64,000 bases of DNA from CALFMR01 sp035550595 (GTDB taxonomy: Bacteria > Acidobacteriota > Vicinamibacteria > Vicinamibacterales > SCN-69-37). Each line of letters starts with the position of its first letter. The first letter of the stretch is position 1. Shown piece after piece: positions 57,165-64,000 of the stretch. The stretch is taken from NCBI GenBank assembly GCA_035550595.1, contig DASZOV010000141.1, positions 37,393-101,392 of the forward strand, written 5' to 3'. A program made the translations under genes and the position numbers. Under the pieces are notes generated by a model. That model worked only from the letters and a program-made list of their open reading frames with translations, searched no databases and was not told where the DNA came from.

Positions 57165-59858
57165 TCAACTCTCATGCAGCACGCGCGTGGGGTCGAGCCG
57201 CGCCGCACGCGATGCCGGAATCCAGCCCGCGAACACGGCGACGACGGCCATGAAGACTGCCGCGCCAACGAGCGTGATCGGGTCGCGCGGCGCGAGGCCG
57301 TAAAGGAGTGCGCCGACCGGCGGCGCGAGCCAGAGGCTCAGACCGATACCGATGACGACGCCGACGCCCACGAGTTGCGCCACCCGCGTGAGCACCAACC
57401 GCACGATGGCACGTGGTGTCGCACCGAGGGCCATGCGAATGCCGATCTCCGCGCGGCGCCGGCTGACGGCGTACCACGTGACGCCGTAGAGACCGAGTCC
57501 CGCGAGGAGCAGTGCAAACGCGCCGAAAAGGACGGCGAGCCACGCGAGCAGGCGCTCCTGCGTCAACGACGTCTCGACGGTGGTCGTGAGCGGCCGAAAC
57601 GTCAGCGCCACCTGCGGACTCACCGCCAGGAGCGCCGCCGTGATCGGCTTCGCGAGCGTCATCGGCACGCTCGTCGTCGTTCGCACGTCGAGAGCCATCG
57701 AGCCGACGCCCAACTGGTTCACGTAATCGAACTGCGCCAGTGGGATGTAGTAAAGAGGCCGCGTCGGCTCCCGCAGCGACTGCGCGATCGCATCGCCCAC
57801 GACGCCGACGATCTCGATCGGGCCGAGCGCGATGGGCATGTTCGGGTACATCGTGAACGTGCGGCCAATCGGATTCCGATCGCCGGCGATCATCCGGGCA
57901 AAGCTCTCATTGACGATGCTCACGCGCGGGGCGCCCTGGCGATCCTGATCGGTGAAATCGCGTCCGGAAAGAATCGGCGTGCCGAGCGCGGAGAACCATC
58001 CCGGCGTGACCAGATTTCCCCGAAGCAATCGCGAGTCCGCGGCGTCGGCTCCGGTCATCTGGACGCCAGGATTGAAGCCGCGGCTGTCGAATGGCGTCAC
58101 GAACGCCACGCCCGCATCGGCGACGCCGGGTACGGCGCGTACAGCTTGGCGCGCCTGCTCGTAGAACTGCACGCGCGCGGAGGCATCGGTGATGGTTCGC
58201 GGCATGTCGACACTGACAACGAGGACGCGCGACGGATCGAAACCGAGCGGCCGCGACGTCAGTGAGAGAAACGTGCGGACGAACAACCCGGCGGCCACGA
58301 CGAGAACCAGCGACAGCGCAACTTGAAGACCAACGAGCCAGTTCAGCACGCCGCTACCGGTCGTCTGGGCCGCGGCCGCTCGTCCCTGCGCCTTGAGCGC
58401 GTCGATCGGCGCCACGCTCGACGCACGGATCGCCGGCGCCGTGCCGAAGAACACGGTCGTCGCCATGGCCACGAGAACGGTGAAGGCGAGCACGCGGAGG
58501 TCGATCGAGCGATCGAGGACGATGGCGGCATCCGGCGTCGAGAGGTGGTGAACGAGCGCGCGGCCCACCCACTCGGCGACGATCAGCCCGGCCGCCGCGC
58601 CCGCACCGGACAGCACGACGCTTTCGATGAAAACTTGCCGGACGAGATCGCCGCGCGAGGCGCCGAGAGCGAGCCGCACGCTGAGCTCGTGGCGTCGCGC
58701 GGTCGCGCGGGCGAGCAGCAGATTCGCGATGTTCACGCACGCGATCAGCAGCACGAGCGCGCTGACGACCATGACGATCACGAGTGGCCGTTCGTACTGG
58801 CGCCTGAGCGCCGAGACGCCGGTCGACGCGGGAACGAGCGTGAGTGGCGTATTCAGGTACCACTGAACGAGGCGCGGGCCGACGCGCGTGAGCTCGCCCA
58901 GCGTGGTTTGGAAGATGTCGGCTCGTACTCGCCCGAGCGCGGCCGTGGCCGATTCAATCGACTGCGTTGATCCGAGTCGCGCGATGATCGTGAGGAACGA
59001 CGTGCCGCTGCTGCCAAGGACGCTATCGGATCCGCGGACGAGCCGCTCCGTCTCGATGGGGACGGCCACGTCGAACGTGCGGCCGACTTCCACGCCGAAG
59101 AAGTTCGCAGGGGTGATGCCGACGATCGTGAACGGCACGCCGTCGAGCGAGATCGACTGCCCGACGACGTCCGCCGCGCCATCGAAGTGTCGTTGCCAGA
59201 AGCCGAAGCTGATGACGGCGGCCGGACCGTTCGTCCCACCGCCGTGTCGATCGTCCGCGTCGGAGAGCGTGCGACCGGCGATCGCCGGCACCCCCAACGT
59301 CCGGAAGAACGAGCCACTCACCCAGAGGCCGTCGATGAACTCGGCTTGACCCGCGGGGGCGAGATTGAAGCGAACCGGTGACCATGCCGCGGATGCGGCG
59401 AAGAGTGTCGATCGCGCCGCGATCTGCGACCACACCGGGTAGCTCCACGCGCGTGGCCGGCTGGCATCGCCGTCGGTGACGACCACGAGCCGCGACGGGT
59501 CCCGCACGGGTAGCTCGCGCAATGCGAGACTGTTCATGATCGAGAAAATCGCCGTGTTCGCGCCGATGCCCAGCGTGAGTGACAAGAGCGCGGCGGCGCT
59601 GACGACCGGCGTGGCCCGAAGCGAGCGGACGGCGTGAACGAGATCCCGTGTCAGTCGATCGATCCTCGGCCAGCCGGTGGCGGCGCGTACCGCTTCTTTC
59701 ACGTGCGGGACGTTCCCGAATTCGCGCCGGGCGCGGGCGCGCGCGTCGGCGGCCGACTGGCCGCGCTCGATCGCGTCGCGTTCGGCCATCTCGAGGTGTG
59801 TACGGATCTCGTCGTCCAGTTCCTGACGACGATCGCGCCGGCGAAATGGCCACATCAC
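57165..59858 (-). CDS. ADOP-family ABC permease, first of the padR operon
   Basis: 897 residues with the same layout: prefix (LDDEIRTHLEMAERDAIERG), TM1 (SAAALLSLTLGIGANTAIFS), PCD (GLWVSGSFFRTLGVPAIAGR), FtsX (IVMVVSALVLLIACVNIANL), a second unit (VFFGTAPAIRASSVAPIDAL) and final IPASRAARLDPTRVLHES. 28 bp downstream of padR on the same strand. Duplicate N-termini with the next gene indicate tandem duplication followed by divergence of the bodies. Confidence 0.92.
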   Translation of the reverse strand: MMWPFRRRDRRQELDDEIRTHLEMAERDAIERGQSAADARARARREFGNVPHVKEAVRAATGWPRIDRLTRDLVHAVRSLRATPVVSAAALLSLTLGIGANTAIFSIMNSLALRELPVRDPSRLVVVTDGDASRPRAWSYPVWSQIAARSTLFAASAAWSPVRFNLAPAGQAEFIDGLWVSGSFFRTLGVPAIAGRTLSDADDRHGGGTNGPAAVISFGFWQRHFDGAADVVGQSISLDGVPFTIVGITPANFFGVEVGRTFDVAVPIETERLVRGSDSVLGSSGTSFLTIIARLGSTQSIESATAALGRVRADIFQTTLGELTRVGPRLVQWYLNTPLTLVPASTGVSALRRQYERPLVIVMVVSALVLLIACVNIANLLLARATARRHELSVRLALGASRGDLVRQVFIESVVLSGAGAAAGLIVAEWVGRALVHHLSTPDAAIVLDRSIDLRVLAFTVLVAMATTVFFGTAPAIRASSVAPIDALKAQGRAAAAQTTGSGVLNWLVGLQVALSLVLVVAAGLFVRTFLSLTSRPLGFDPSRVLVVSVDMPRTITDASARVQFYEQARQAVRAVPGVADAGVAFVTPFDSRGFNPGVQMTGADAADSRLLRGNLVTPGWFSALGTPILSGRDFTDQDRQGAPRVSIVNESFARMIAGDRNPIGRTFTMYPNMPIALGPIEIVGVVGDAIAQSLREPTRPLYYIPLAQFDYVNQLGVGSMALDVRTTTSVPMTLAKPITAALLAVSPQVALTFRPLTTTVETSLTQERLLAWLAVLFGAFALLLAGLGLYGVTWYAVSRRRAEIGIRMALGATPRAIVRLVLTRVAQLVGVGVVIGIGLSLWLAPPVGALLYGLAPRDPITLVGAAVFMAVVAVFAGWIPASRAARLDPTRVLHES

Positions 59859-59886
59859 GTGCCGCCTTTCTCGCGCCTCGACGACG

Positions 59887-60249
59887 CTAGGCCGGTCCCG
59901 TCTTCTGCGGATTGAGCACGCCGGCGATGGCGGCCTGCAGGCGCTCCCATTTCGAGCGCTCGGCCGTGAGTTGCCGGCGGCCTTTCGCGGTCAGCCGATA
60001 TTCGCGGACGCGCTGCTTGCTCTCGGCCACGGTCCACGTGGCCGAGACCCAGCCTTGCCGCTCGAGCCGGTGCAGCGCTGGATAGAGCGACCCCGTGTCC
60101 ACCTGCAAGGTGTCACCGGAGTTGGCGCGGATGGCGGTCGTGATCCCGTAGCCGTGACGGGGCCCCCACTGGAGCGTCTGCAGGATCAGGAGATCGAGCG
60201 TGCCTTGGAGCAGCTCGATCCGCGTCTCGTAGCGCGCCGTCTTTGCCAT
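59887..60249 (-). CDS. PadR family transcriptional regulator of the ADOP operon
   Basis: 120 residues: RIELLQGTLDLLILQTLQWG, RHGYGITTAIRANSGDTLQV, GSLYPALHRLERQGWVSATW, wing SKQRVREYRLTAKGRRQLTA. ATG at 60249 is embedded in a 13-bp repeat that also lies 22 bp upstream, a probable self-operator. Heads padR-ADOP-ADOP. Confidence 0.93.
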   Translation of the reverse strand: MAKTARYETRIELLQGTLDLLILQTLQWGPRHGYGITTAIRANSGDTLQVDTGSLYPALHRLERQGWVSATWTVAESKQRVREYRLTAKGRRQLTAERSKWERLQAAIAGVLNPQKTGPA

Positions 60250-60286
60250 GGATGTAGATTGTCTACGCCATGGATGTAGGATGTCA
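60245..60286 (-). promoter_or_regulatory. padR promoter with 22-bp-spaced direct repeats
   Basis: On the plus strand GCCATGGATGTAG at 60245-60257 and again at 60267-60279, exactly 22 bp apart (two helical turns). Minus-strand TTGACA (60286-60281) followed after 16 bp by TAGACA, then the ATG 10 bases on. Operator overlapping start: likely autorepression and a near-leaderless mRNA. Confidence 0.65.
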
Positions 60287-60289
60287 ACA

Positions 60290-60340
60290 CCCTTCGCCGC
60301 CCTCGCTTCGCTCGGGGGCTCGCGGTGTCATCTTTTCTTA
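60290..60340 (-). repeat. F1 element, truncated left half
   Basis: Minus-strand AAAAGATGACACCGCGAG, CCCCCGAGCGAAGCGAGGG, CGGCGAAGGG, then ends: stem and right module are missing. It begins at the stop codon of the 60338 gene, co-oriented, and abuts the padR promoter, suggesting loss of the rest. Confidence 0.75.
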
Positions 60341-61099
60341 CAGCTCGTGAATCGCGATGCTGCGATACCAGACCGCGTCGCCGTGATCCTGCAGCAGGAT
60401 GTGGCCGCGGCTCACGTCGCCGAAGCCGGGGTTCACCTTGAACTTGCTCTCGGCGATGAGCGCCTTGAACGCCGCGCTGCCGCGCTCGAATTCGACGACC
60501 TTCGCGCCGTTCAGCCAGTGCTCGATGTGCGTGCCGCGCACGATGATGCGGGCCTGGTTCCATTCACCCACTGGATGCGCGCGATGTTCGCTCGGCGGGA
60601 TGAGGTCGTAGAGCGATCCTGTCGTGCGGTCGCCGTCGCGTCCCAGCTTCGCATCCGGATGCCGCTCGTCGTCGAGCACCTGCATCTCGAAGCCGACGCC
60701 CTCGTGACCACGCTGGACGGCGTCTTCGGAGATGAGATATTTCACCCCGCTGTTGCCGCCCGGGCTGATCTTCCATTCGAGCCGTAGCTCGAAGTTCTGG
60801 TACTCGCCGACCGTGATGATGTCACCGCCTTCGGTGAGCCGCGTCTTCGACGGCACACGCGTGAGCGTGCCATCCGCGACCGCCCATCCATCGACAGGAA
60901 AATGATCGCGCTTGAACCCACGCCAGCCGTTGGTGGTCTTGCCGTCGAAGAGCAGCGTCCACCCGGCCGCGCGTTCGGCGGCGGTCAACGTATTCGGCGC
61001 CGGCGTCTCCTGCGGCGATGATGCCGTCAGCGACAGTCCAAGGCCGGCCAGTCCCACGCCGACCATGACGACCCAGCTCACGATCCGATGTGCGCGCAT
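60338..61099 (-). CDS. Secreted 3-keto-disaccharide hydrolase family (DUF1080) protein
   Basis: 253 residues, signal peptide (VVMVGVGLAGLGLSLTASSP). Jelly-roll fold of 3-keto-glucosidases: GWTLLFDGKTTNGWRGFKRD, GDIITVGEYQNFELRLEWKI, GGNSGVKYLI, EMQVLDDERHPDAK, GSLYDLIPPS, GEWNQARIIVRGTHIEHWLN, GHILLQDHGDAVWYRSIAI. All invariant family positions appear intact. Acts on oxidised glycosides outside the cytoplasm. Longer frame upstream is F3 repeat. Confidence 0.9.
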   Translation of the reverse strand: MRAHRIVSWVVMVGVGLAGLGLSLTASSPQETPAPNTLTAAERAAGWTLLFDGKTTNGWRGFKRDHFPVDGWAVADGTLTRVPSKTRLTEGGDIITVGEYQNFELRLEWKISPGGNSGVKYLISEDAVQRGHEGVGFEMQVLDDERHPDAKLGRDGDRTTGSLYDLIPPSEHRAHPVGEWNQARIIVRGTHIEHWLNGAKVVEFERGSAAFKALIAESKFKVNPGFGDVSRGHILLQDHGDAVWYRSIAIHEL

Positions 61100-61134
61100 G
61101 TGAGAAGTCCTTTCCACGAAGTCGAGGTCGTTCA

Positions 61135-61350
61135 CAACTTCGAACTGCGAACTTCGAACTTCGAACGAACGAGGCGCCTTCGGCGCGTCGTTTTCACCTT
61201 GCGTTCCCGGAAGTCCAAATTGAGTGATACGCCGACAAGTCGGCGCCATTGTTGCGACGGCCGTCGCGCACGTCAAGGCGCTGTTCAGCCGAGGCGCTGG
61301 CTGAGAACTGGAACCAACTTCAAAGTTCGAACTTCGAAGTTCGAAGTTGG
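61135..61350. repeat. F3 repeat pair flanking about 145 bp
   Basis: Left CAACTTCGAACTGCGAACTT then CGAACTTCGAACG (61135-61168); right CAACTTCAAAGTTCGAACTT then CGAAGTTCGAAGTTG (61315-61349). A GGCGCCTTCGGCGC hairpin (61172-61185) follows the left arm, as in the block at 17850. The gap between genes 61100-61359 is thus mostly repeat; no gene seen. Confidence 0.6.
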
Positions 61351-61359
61351 TGAGCGTCT

Positions 61360-63063
61360 TTATCCCTGTTCGTCCCGCCGAATCGCCTCCGCGTACCGCT
61401 GCACGTCCTCAGCCGGCAGATCGAGATCGGCGAGCGTGCGGCGGGCGAGTTCGACGCCGCCTTCGAGTTCCGGCCGGACGACGTCTTCGATGCCGGCTTC
61501 GCGCAACCGGCGCGCGCCTGCCCACGTCGATGCGCGTGAGATCACGTGCAGTGTGGGCGCGAGGTGGCGCGCCTCGGCGGCGACCGCCAGCGCGGTCGCA
61601 TCGTCAGGTAGCGTGATGACGATGGCGCGCGCCGTGTCGAGCGACGCATGAGTGAGAATCTCGGCGCTGGCGGCGTCGCCGAAGAGCGTCGGGACGCCGA
61701 GCTCGCGCAGCTTCGCGAGTCGCGCCGGATCGGCTTCGATGACGAGCCGCGGCACGCCGACGAGCGCGAGCGCTTGCGCGATGTGCCGTCCGACGCGCCC
61801 GCACCCGACGATGACGACGTGGCCGGACAAGTGCGGCGGCGGCGCGGGCAGGTCGCCTTCGATGCGGTTGAACGCGTGCCACACGCGCGGCCAGCGCTGC
61901 AGCAGCCGCTCCGCGGGATCGATCACTTTGTACATGAGGGGGTTGACCGCGATCGACACGATTGCGCCCGCGAGGATGAGCGAGTATTGGTTCGCGTCGA
62001 TGAGCCCGAGTGACAGGCCGCCCTGGCCGAGAATGAAGCTGAATTCGCCGATCTGACTCAAGCCCGACGCCACGACGAACGACGTGCGGCTGGGATACGG
62101 GAAAAAGATGCCGCTGAGCACCGTGATCGCCCACTTGCCGGCGATGATGAGCACGCACCAGCTCGCGACTTCCACCCAGTGCGCCGCGACGTACGCGGGC
62201 TCGACGAGCATGCCGACCGACACGAAGAACAGGACGGCGAACGTCTCGCGGAACGGCAGGAGGTCCGCGCCGATCTGGTGCGCGAATTCCGACTCGCTGA
62301 CGACGACGCCCGCGAGGAAGGCGCCGAGCGCGAGCGAGACGCCGAAGAACGCCGCCGACGCGAGCGCGGTGCCGAGAGCCGCCGTGAGCGCGACGAGCAC
62401 GAACAGCTCGCGCGATCGCGTGTGCACGACGCGGCCGACGATCGAGCGGACCAGCCGCGGACCGACCGTCAGGCTGAGGACGACGAAGACGAGCGCCTTG
62501 CCGACGGCCATGACCGGCGCCATCCACGCCTGGCCGCCGCCCGACGGCAGCGCGAGCAGCGGCAGCAGCACGAGGATGAGAATCGTCAGCAGATCTTCGA
62601 GGACGAGCCACCCGACGGCGACGCGGCCGTGAAGAGAATGAAGCAGGCCGATGTCCATCAACCCGCGCAGCAGCACGACCGTGCTCGCCACCGATACGGC
62701 CACGCCGAGCACGATGGCCGCGCTGGGCGTCGCGCCCCAGTAGCGCGCGAGGAAATAACCCGCCGCGCTCGCGGTCGCGGTTTGGATGAGCGCGCCTGGA
62801 ATGGCGATGTCGCGCACCTGCCAGAGATCGCGAAATGAAAAGTGGAGCCCGACGCCGAACATCAGCAGGATGACGCCGAGCTCGGCGAGCTGATGGATGG
62901 CGTGCGGATCGCCACGGAAGCCCGGCGTGAACGGCCCGAGCGCCGCGCCCGCGGCCAGATAGCCGACGATTGCGGGCAACCCGAGGCGGCGGGCGAGCAA
63001 GCCGCCGGCCAGCGCATACGCCAGCGCGACGGCGATATTGACGAGCAGCGGCAGCTCGGACAT
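61360..63063 (-). CDS. CPA2-family cation/proton antiporter with TrkA-N domain (YbaL/KefB-like)
   Basis: 567 residues. Residues 1-385: about twelve helices of a Na/H-exchanger-like transporter (AYALAGGLLARRLGLPAIVG, LLMFGVGLHFSFRDLWQVRD, GLSQIGEFSFILGQ). Residues about 415-535: Rossmann TrkA-N domain (HVVIVGCGRVGRHIAQALAL, LFGDAASAEILTHASLDTAR). Moves K+ or Na+ against protons and is gated by nucleotide. Start MSELPLLVNIAVALAYALAG; longer frame is antisense noise. Stand-alone gene. Confidence 0.93.
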   Translation of the reverse strand: MSELPLLVNIAVALAYALAGGLLARRLGLPAIVGYLAAGAALGPFTPGFRGDPHAIHQLAELGVILLMFGVGLHFSFRDLWQVRDIAIPGALIQTATASAAGYFLARYWGATPSAAIVLGVAVSVASTVVLLRGLMDIGLLHSLHGRVAVGWLVLEDLLTILILVLLPLLALPSGGGQAWMAPVMAVGKALVFVVLSLTVGPRLVRSIVGRVVHTRSRELFVLVALTAALGTALASAAFFGVSLALGAFLAGVVVSESEFAHQIGADLLPFRETFAVLFFVSVGMLVEPAYVAAHWVEVASWCVLIIAGKWAITVLSGIFFPYPSRTSFVVASGLSQIGEFSFILGQGGLSLGLIDANQYSLILAGAIVSIAVNPLMYKVIDPAERLLQRWPRVWHAFNRIEGDLPAPPPHLSGHVVIVGCGRVGRHIAQALALVGVPRLVIEADPARLAKLRELGVPTLFGDAASAEILTHASLDTARAIVITLPDDATALAVAAEARHLAPTLHVISRASTWAGARRLREAGIEDVVRPELEGGVELARRTLADLDLPAEDVQRYAEAIRRDEQG

Positions 63064-63217
63064 CGTGGTCCGATGATAGCGGCGGCGGCTGGCCCTGTGC
63101 CGACCGATTGCCGACTGACGGCACGTTCTCAGATAAGCTGGAACCAGCGGCGACGAATCGGGGGTCGACGCCGCGTCCCGCGTCCGGCAACGAGCCTGAC
63201 GCCCGCGAGACACGCTC

Positions 63218-63952
63218 ATGATCAAGAGACTTCGTCGGTACGGATGGTCGGTCGGCGCGGCCGCTGCGGTGGCCGTCCTGATGATCGCGGCGTCGCCCGC
63301 CTCGGCGCAGACGGTCGACGAGCTGGTGGCGAAGAACGTCCAGGCGAAGGGCGGCCTCGAGAAATTGCACGCCGTGCAGACGGTCAAGCAGACGAGCACG
63401 CTCACCATGCAGGGCATGACGGCGTCGATCGTCGTCTACGGCAAGAGGCCGAATCTCCTGCGGCAAGAGGTCAAGCTGGGCGACAAGACGATCGTCAACG
63501 CGTTCGACGGGACGACGCCGTGGATGATCAACCCGCTGGCCGGGACGGATCGTCCGGTCGTCATCACCGGGCCGCAGGCCGACATGATCCGCGATCAGTC
63601 GAGCTTCGACGGACCGCTCGTCGACTACAAGGACAAAGGATCGAAGGTCGAGCTCGTCGGGCACGAGACGGTCGACGGCCACGCGTACGACCATCTGAAG
63701 ATCACCGACAAGGACGGGCAGGTGCAGGACGTCTATCTGGACGGCACGACCGGACTCGAGGCGCGGCTCGTGACGAAGTCGGCGGCGGGCACGTTCGAGC
63801 AGGATCTGTCCGACTACCGCGCGGTGGACGGCGTGACGGTGCCGTTCGCGATCCGGACACTCGTCAACGGCGTCGAGCAGTCGCGGATTGCCGTGCAGTC
63901 GGTCGCCTTCAACGTCGACGTCGACGCCGGCATGTTCGCCGTACCGCGCTGA
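63218..63952 (+). CDS. Secreted LolA-like/outer-membrane lipoprotein-sorting-like protein
   Basis: 244 residues. Signal peptide (VAVLMIAASPASA). LolA-fold pattern: VDELVAKNVQAKGGLEKLHA, TSTLTMQGMTASIVVYGKRP, NLLRQEVKLGDKTIVNAFDG, DVYLDGTTGLEARLVTKSAA, DYRAVDGVTVPFAIRT. Proteins of this type in Acidobacteria often precede peptidase genes and bind lipid. ATG 63218 chosen. A GTG at 63979 may start a next gene cut by the window end. Confidence 0.8.
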   Translation: MIKRLRRYGWSVGAAAAVAVLMIAASPASAQTVDELVAKNVQAKGGLEKLHAVQTVKQTSTLTMQGMTASIVVYGKRPNLLRQEVKLGDKTIVNAFDGTTPWMINPLAGTDRPVVITGPQADMIRDQSSFDGPLVDYKDKGSKVELVGHETVDGHAYDHLKITDKDGQVQDVYLDGTTGLEARLVTKSAAGTFEQDLSDYRAVDGVTVPFAIRTLVNGVEQSRIAVQSVAFNVDVDAGMFAVPR

Positions 63953-64000
63953 CCGTTTTCCTCTATCATTGTCCGCTGTGAGCACGACGAGTCGCGGCGC

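Noticed and set aside
61604..63985. 793-codon minus-strand frame
   Set aside because: Out-of-frame shadow of the CPA2 antiporter and antisense of the LolA-like gene.

Overview
This is a high-GC bacterial window, and its gene content points to Acidobacteriota, most likely Vicinamibacteria. The evidence is three long duplicated-orphan ABC permeases (ADOP/MacB-FtsX type) with an N-terminal permease-prefix helix domain, a fourth long permease without it, an ADOP relic, four PadR regulators (two heading permease operons), TolB-type jelly-roll and ThuA secreted proteins, and many PQQ, sugar and peripheral-metabolism enzymes. The taxon is an inference from gene families; no rRNA or tRNA gene was seen. 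No phage, insertion sequence, CRISPR array or origin was recognised.

Layout. 1-6 kb: a cut-off esterase, then two divergent PadR modules, one driving a prefix-plus-DUF4153 membrane protein and one an ADOP permease. 6-13.6 kb: secreted and housekeeping genes (ThuA with EF-hands, a DUF6178-like protein, a PQQ-type sugar dehydrogenase, a CBM9-like protein) and a DNA-alkylation repair pair (Ada-AlkA fusion divergent from an Ogt-type methyltransferase). 13.6-20.2 kb: an ADOP relic, a membrane glycosyltransferase pair, a jelly-roll protein, a RibD-like reductase and an ECF42 sigma operon with its YCII partner. 20.2-30.9 kb: MarR-YceI, beta-carbonic anhydrase, an aldo/keto reductase, an ECF41 sigma factor with its carboxymuconolactone decarboxylase target, a phospholipase-D-like protein, an SGNH hydrolase and an EfpL/YeiP-like EF-P. 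31-37 kb: an orphan PadR, a TacAT-type toxin-antitoxin pair, ModA, a small outer-membrane barrel and a TonB receptor. 37-52.5 kb: pyruvate carboxylase, a prefix-less permease, a deoxyhypusine-synthase-like enzyme, TreY, a hybrid histidine kinase and a putative DACNV/diadenylate-cyclase-like protein. 52.5-64 kb: ModC and ModB (20 kb from ModA), an orphan ribbon-helix-helix protein, a PadR-ADOP-ADOP operon, a 3-keto-disaccharide-hydrolase-like protein, a CPA2 antiporter and a LolA-like secreted protein.

The most unusual feature is between the genes. Nearly every long intergenic gap carries members of several short repeat families. Family F1 is a unit of about 70-95 bp, single or in tandem, whose 9-10 bp stem varies between copies while staying paired. 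F1 copies often sit directly after stop codons, in the same orientation as the gene. Families F2 (CGCGAAG), F3 (TTCGAAGTTC, sometimes as inverted arms), F4 (GGAACC) and F5 (a hairpin with a TGAA loop) form mosaics with F1. These repeats also generate spurious reading frames, so several starts given here are later than the longest open frame would suggest.

A second theme is regulator genes with promoter or operator motifs only a few bases before the start codon (MarR, PadR, ECF41, ribbon-helix-helix), consistent with leaderless, self-controlled transcripts. Two copies of the published ECF41 promoter signature, with identical 15-bp spacing, tie that sigma factor to its own gene and to the adjacent decarboxylase.
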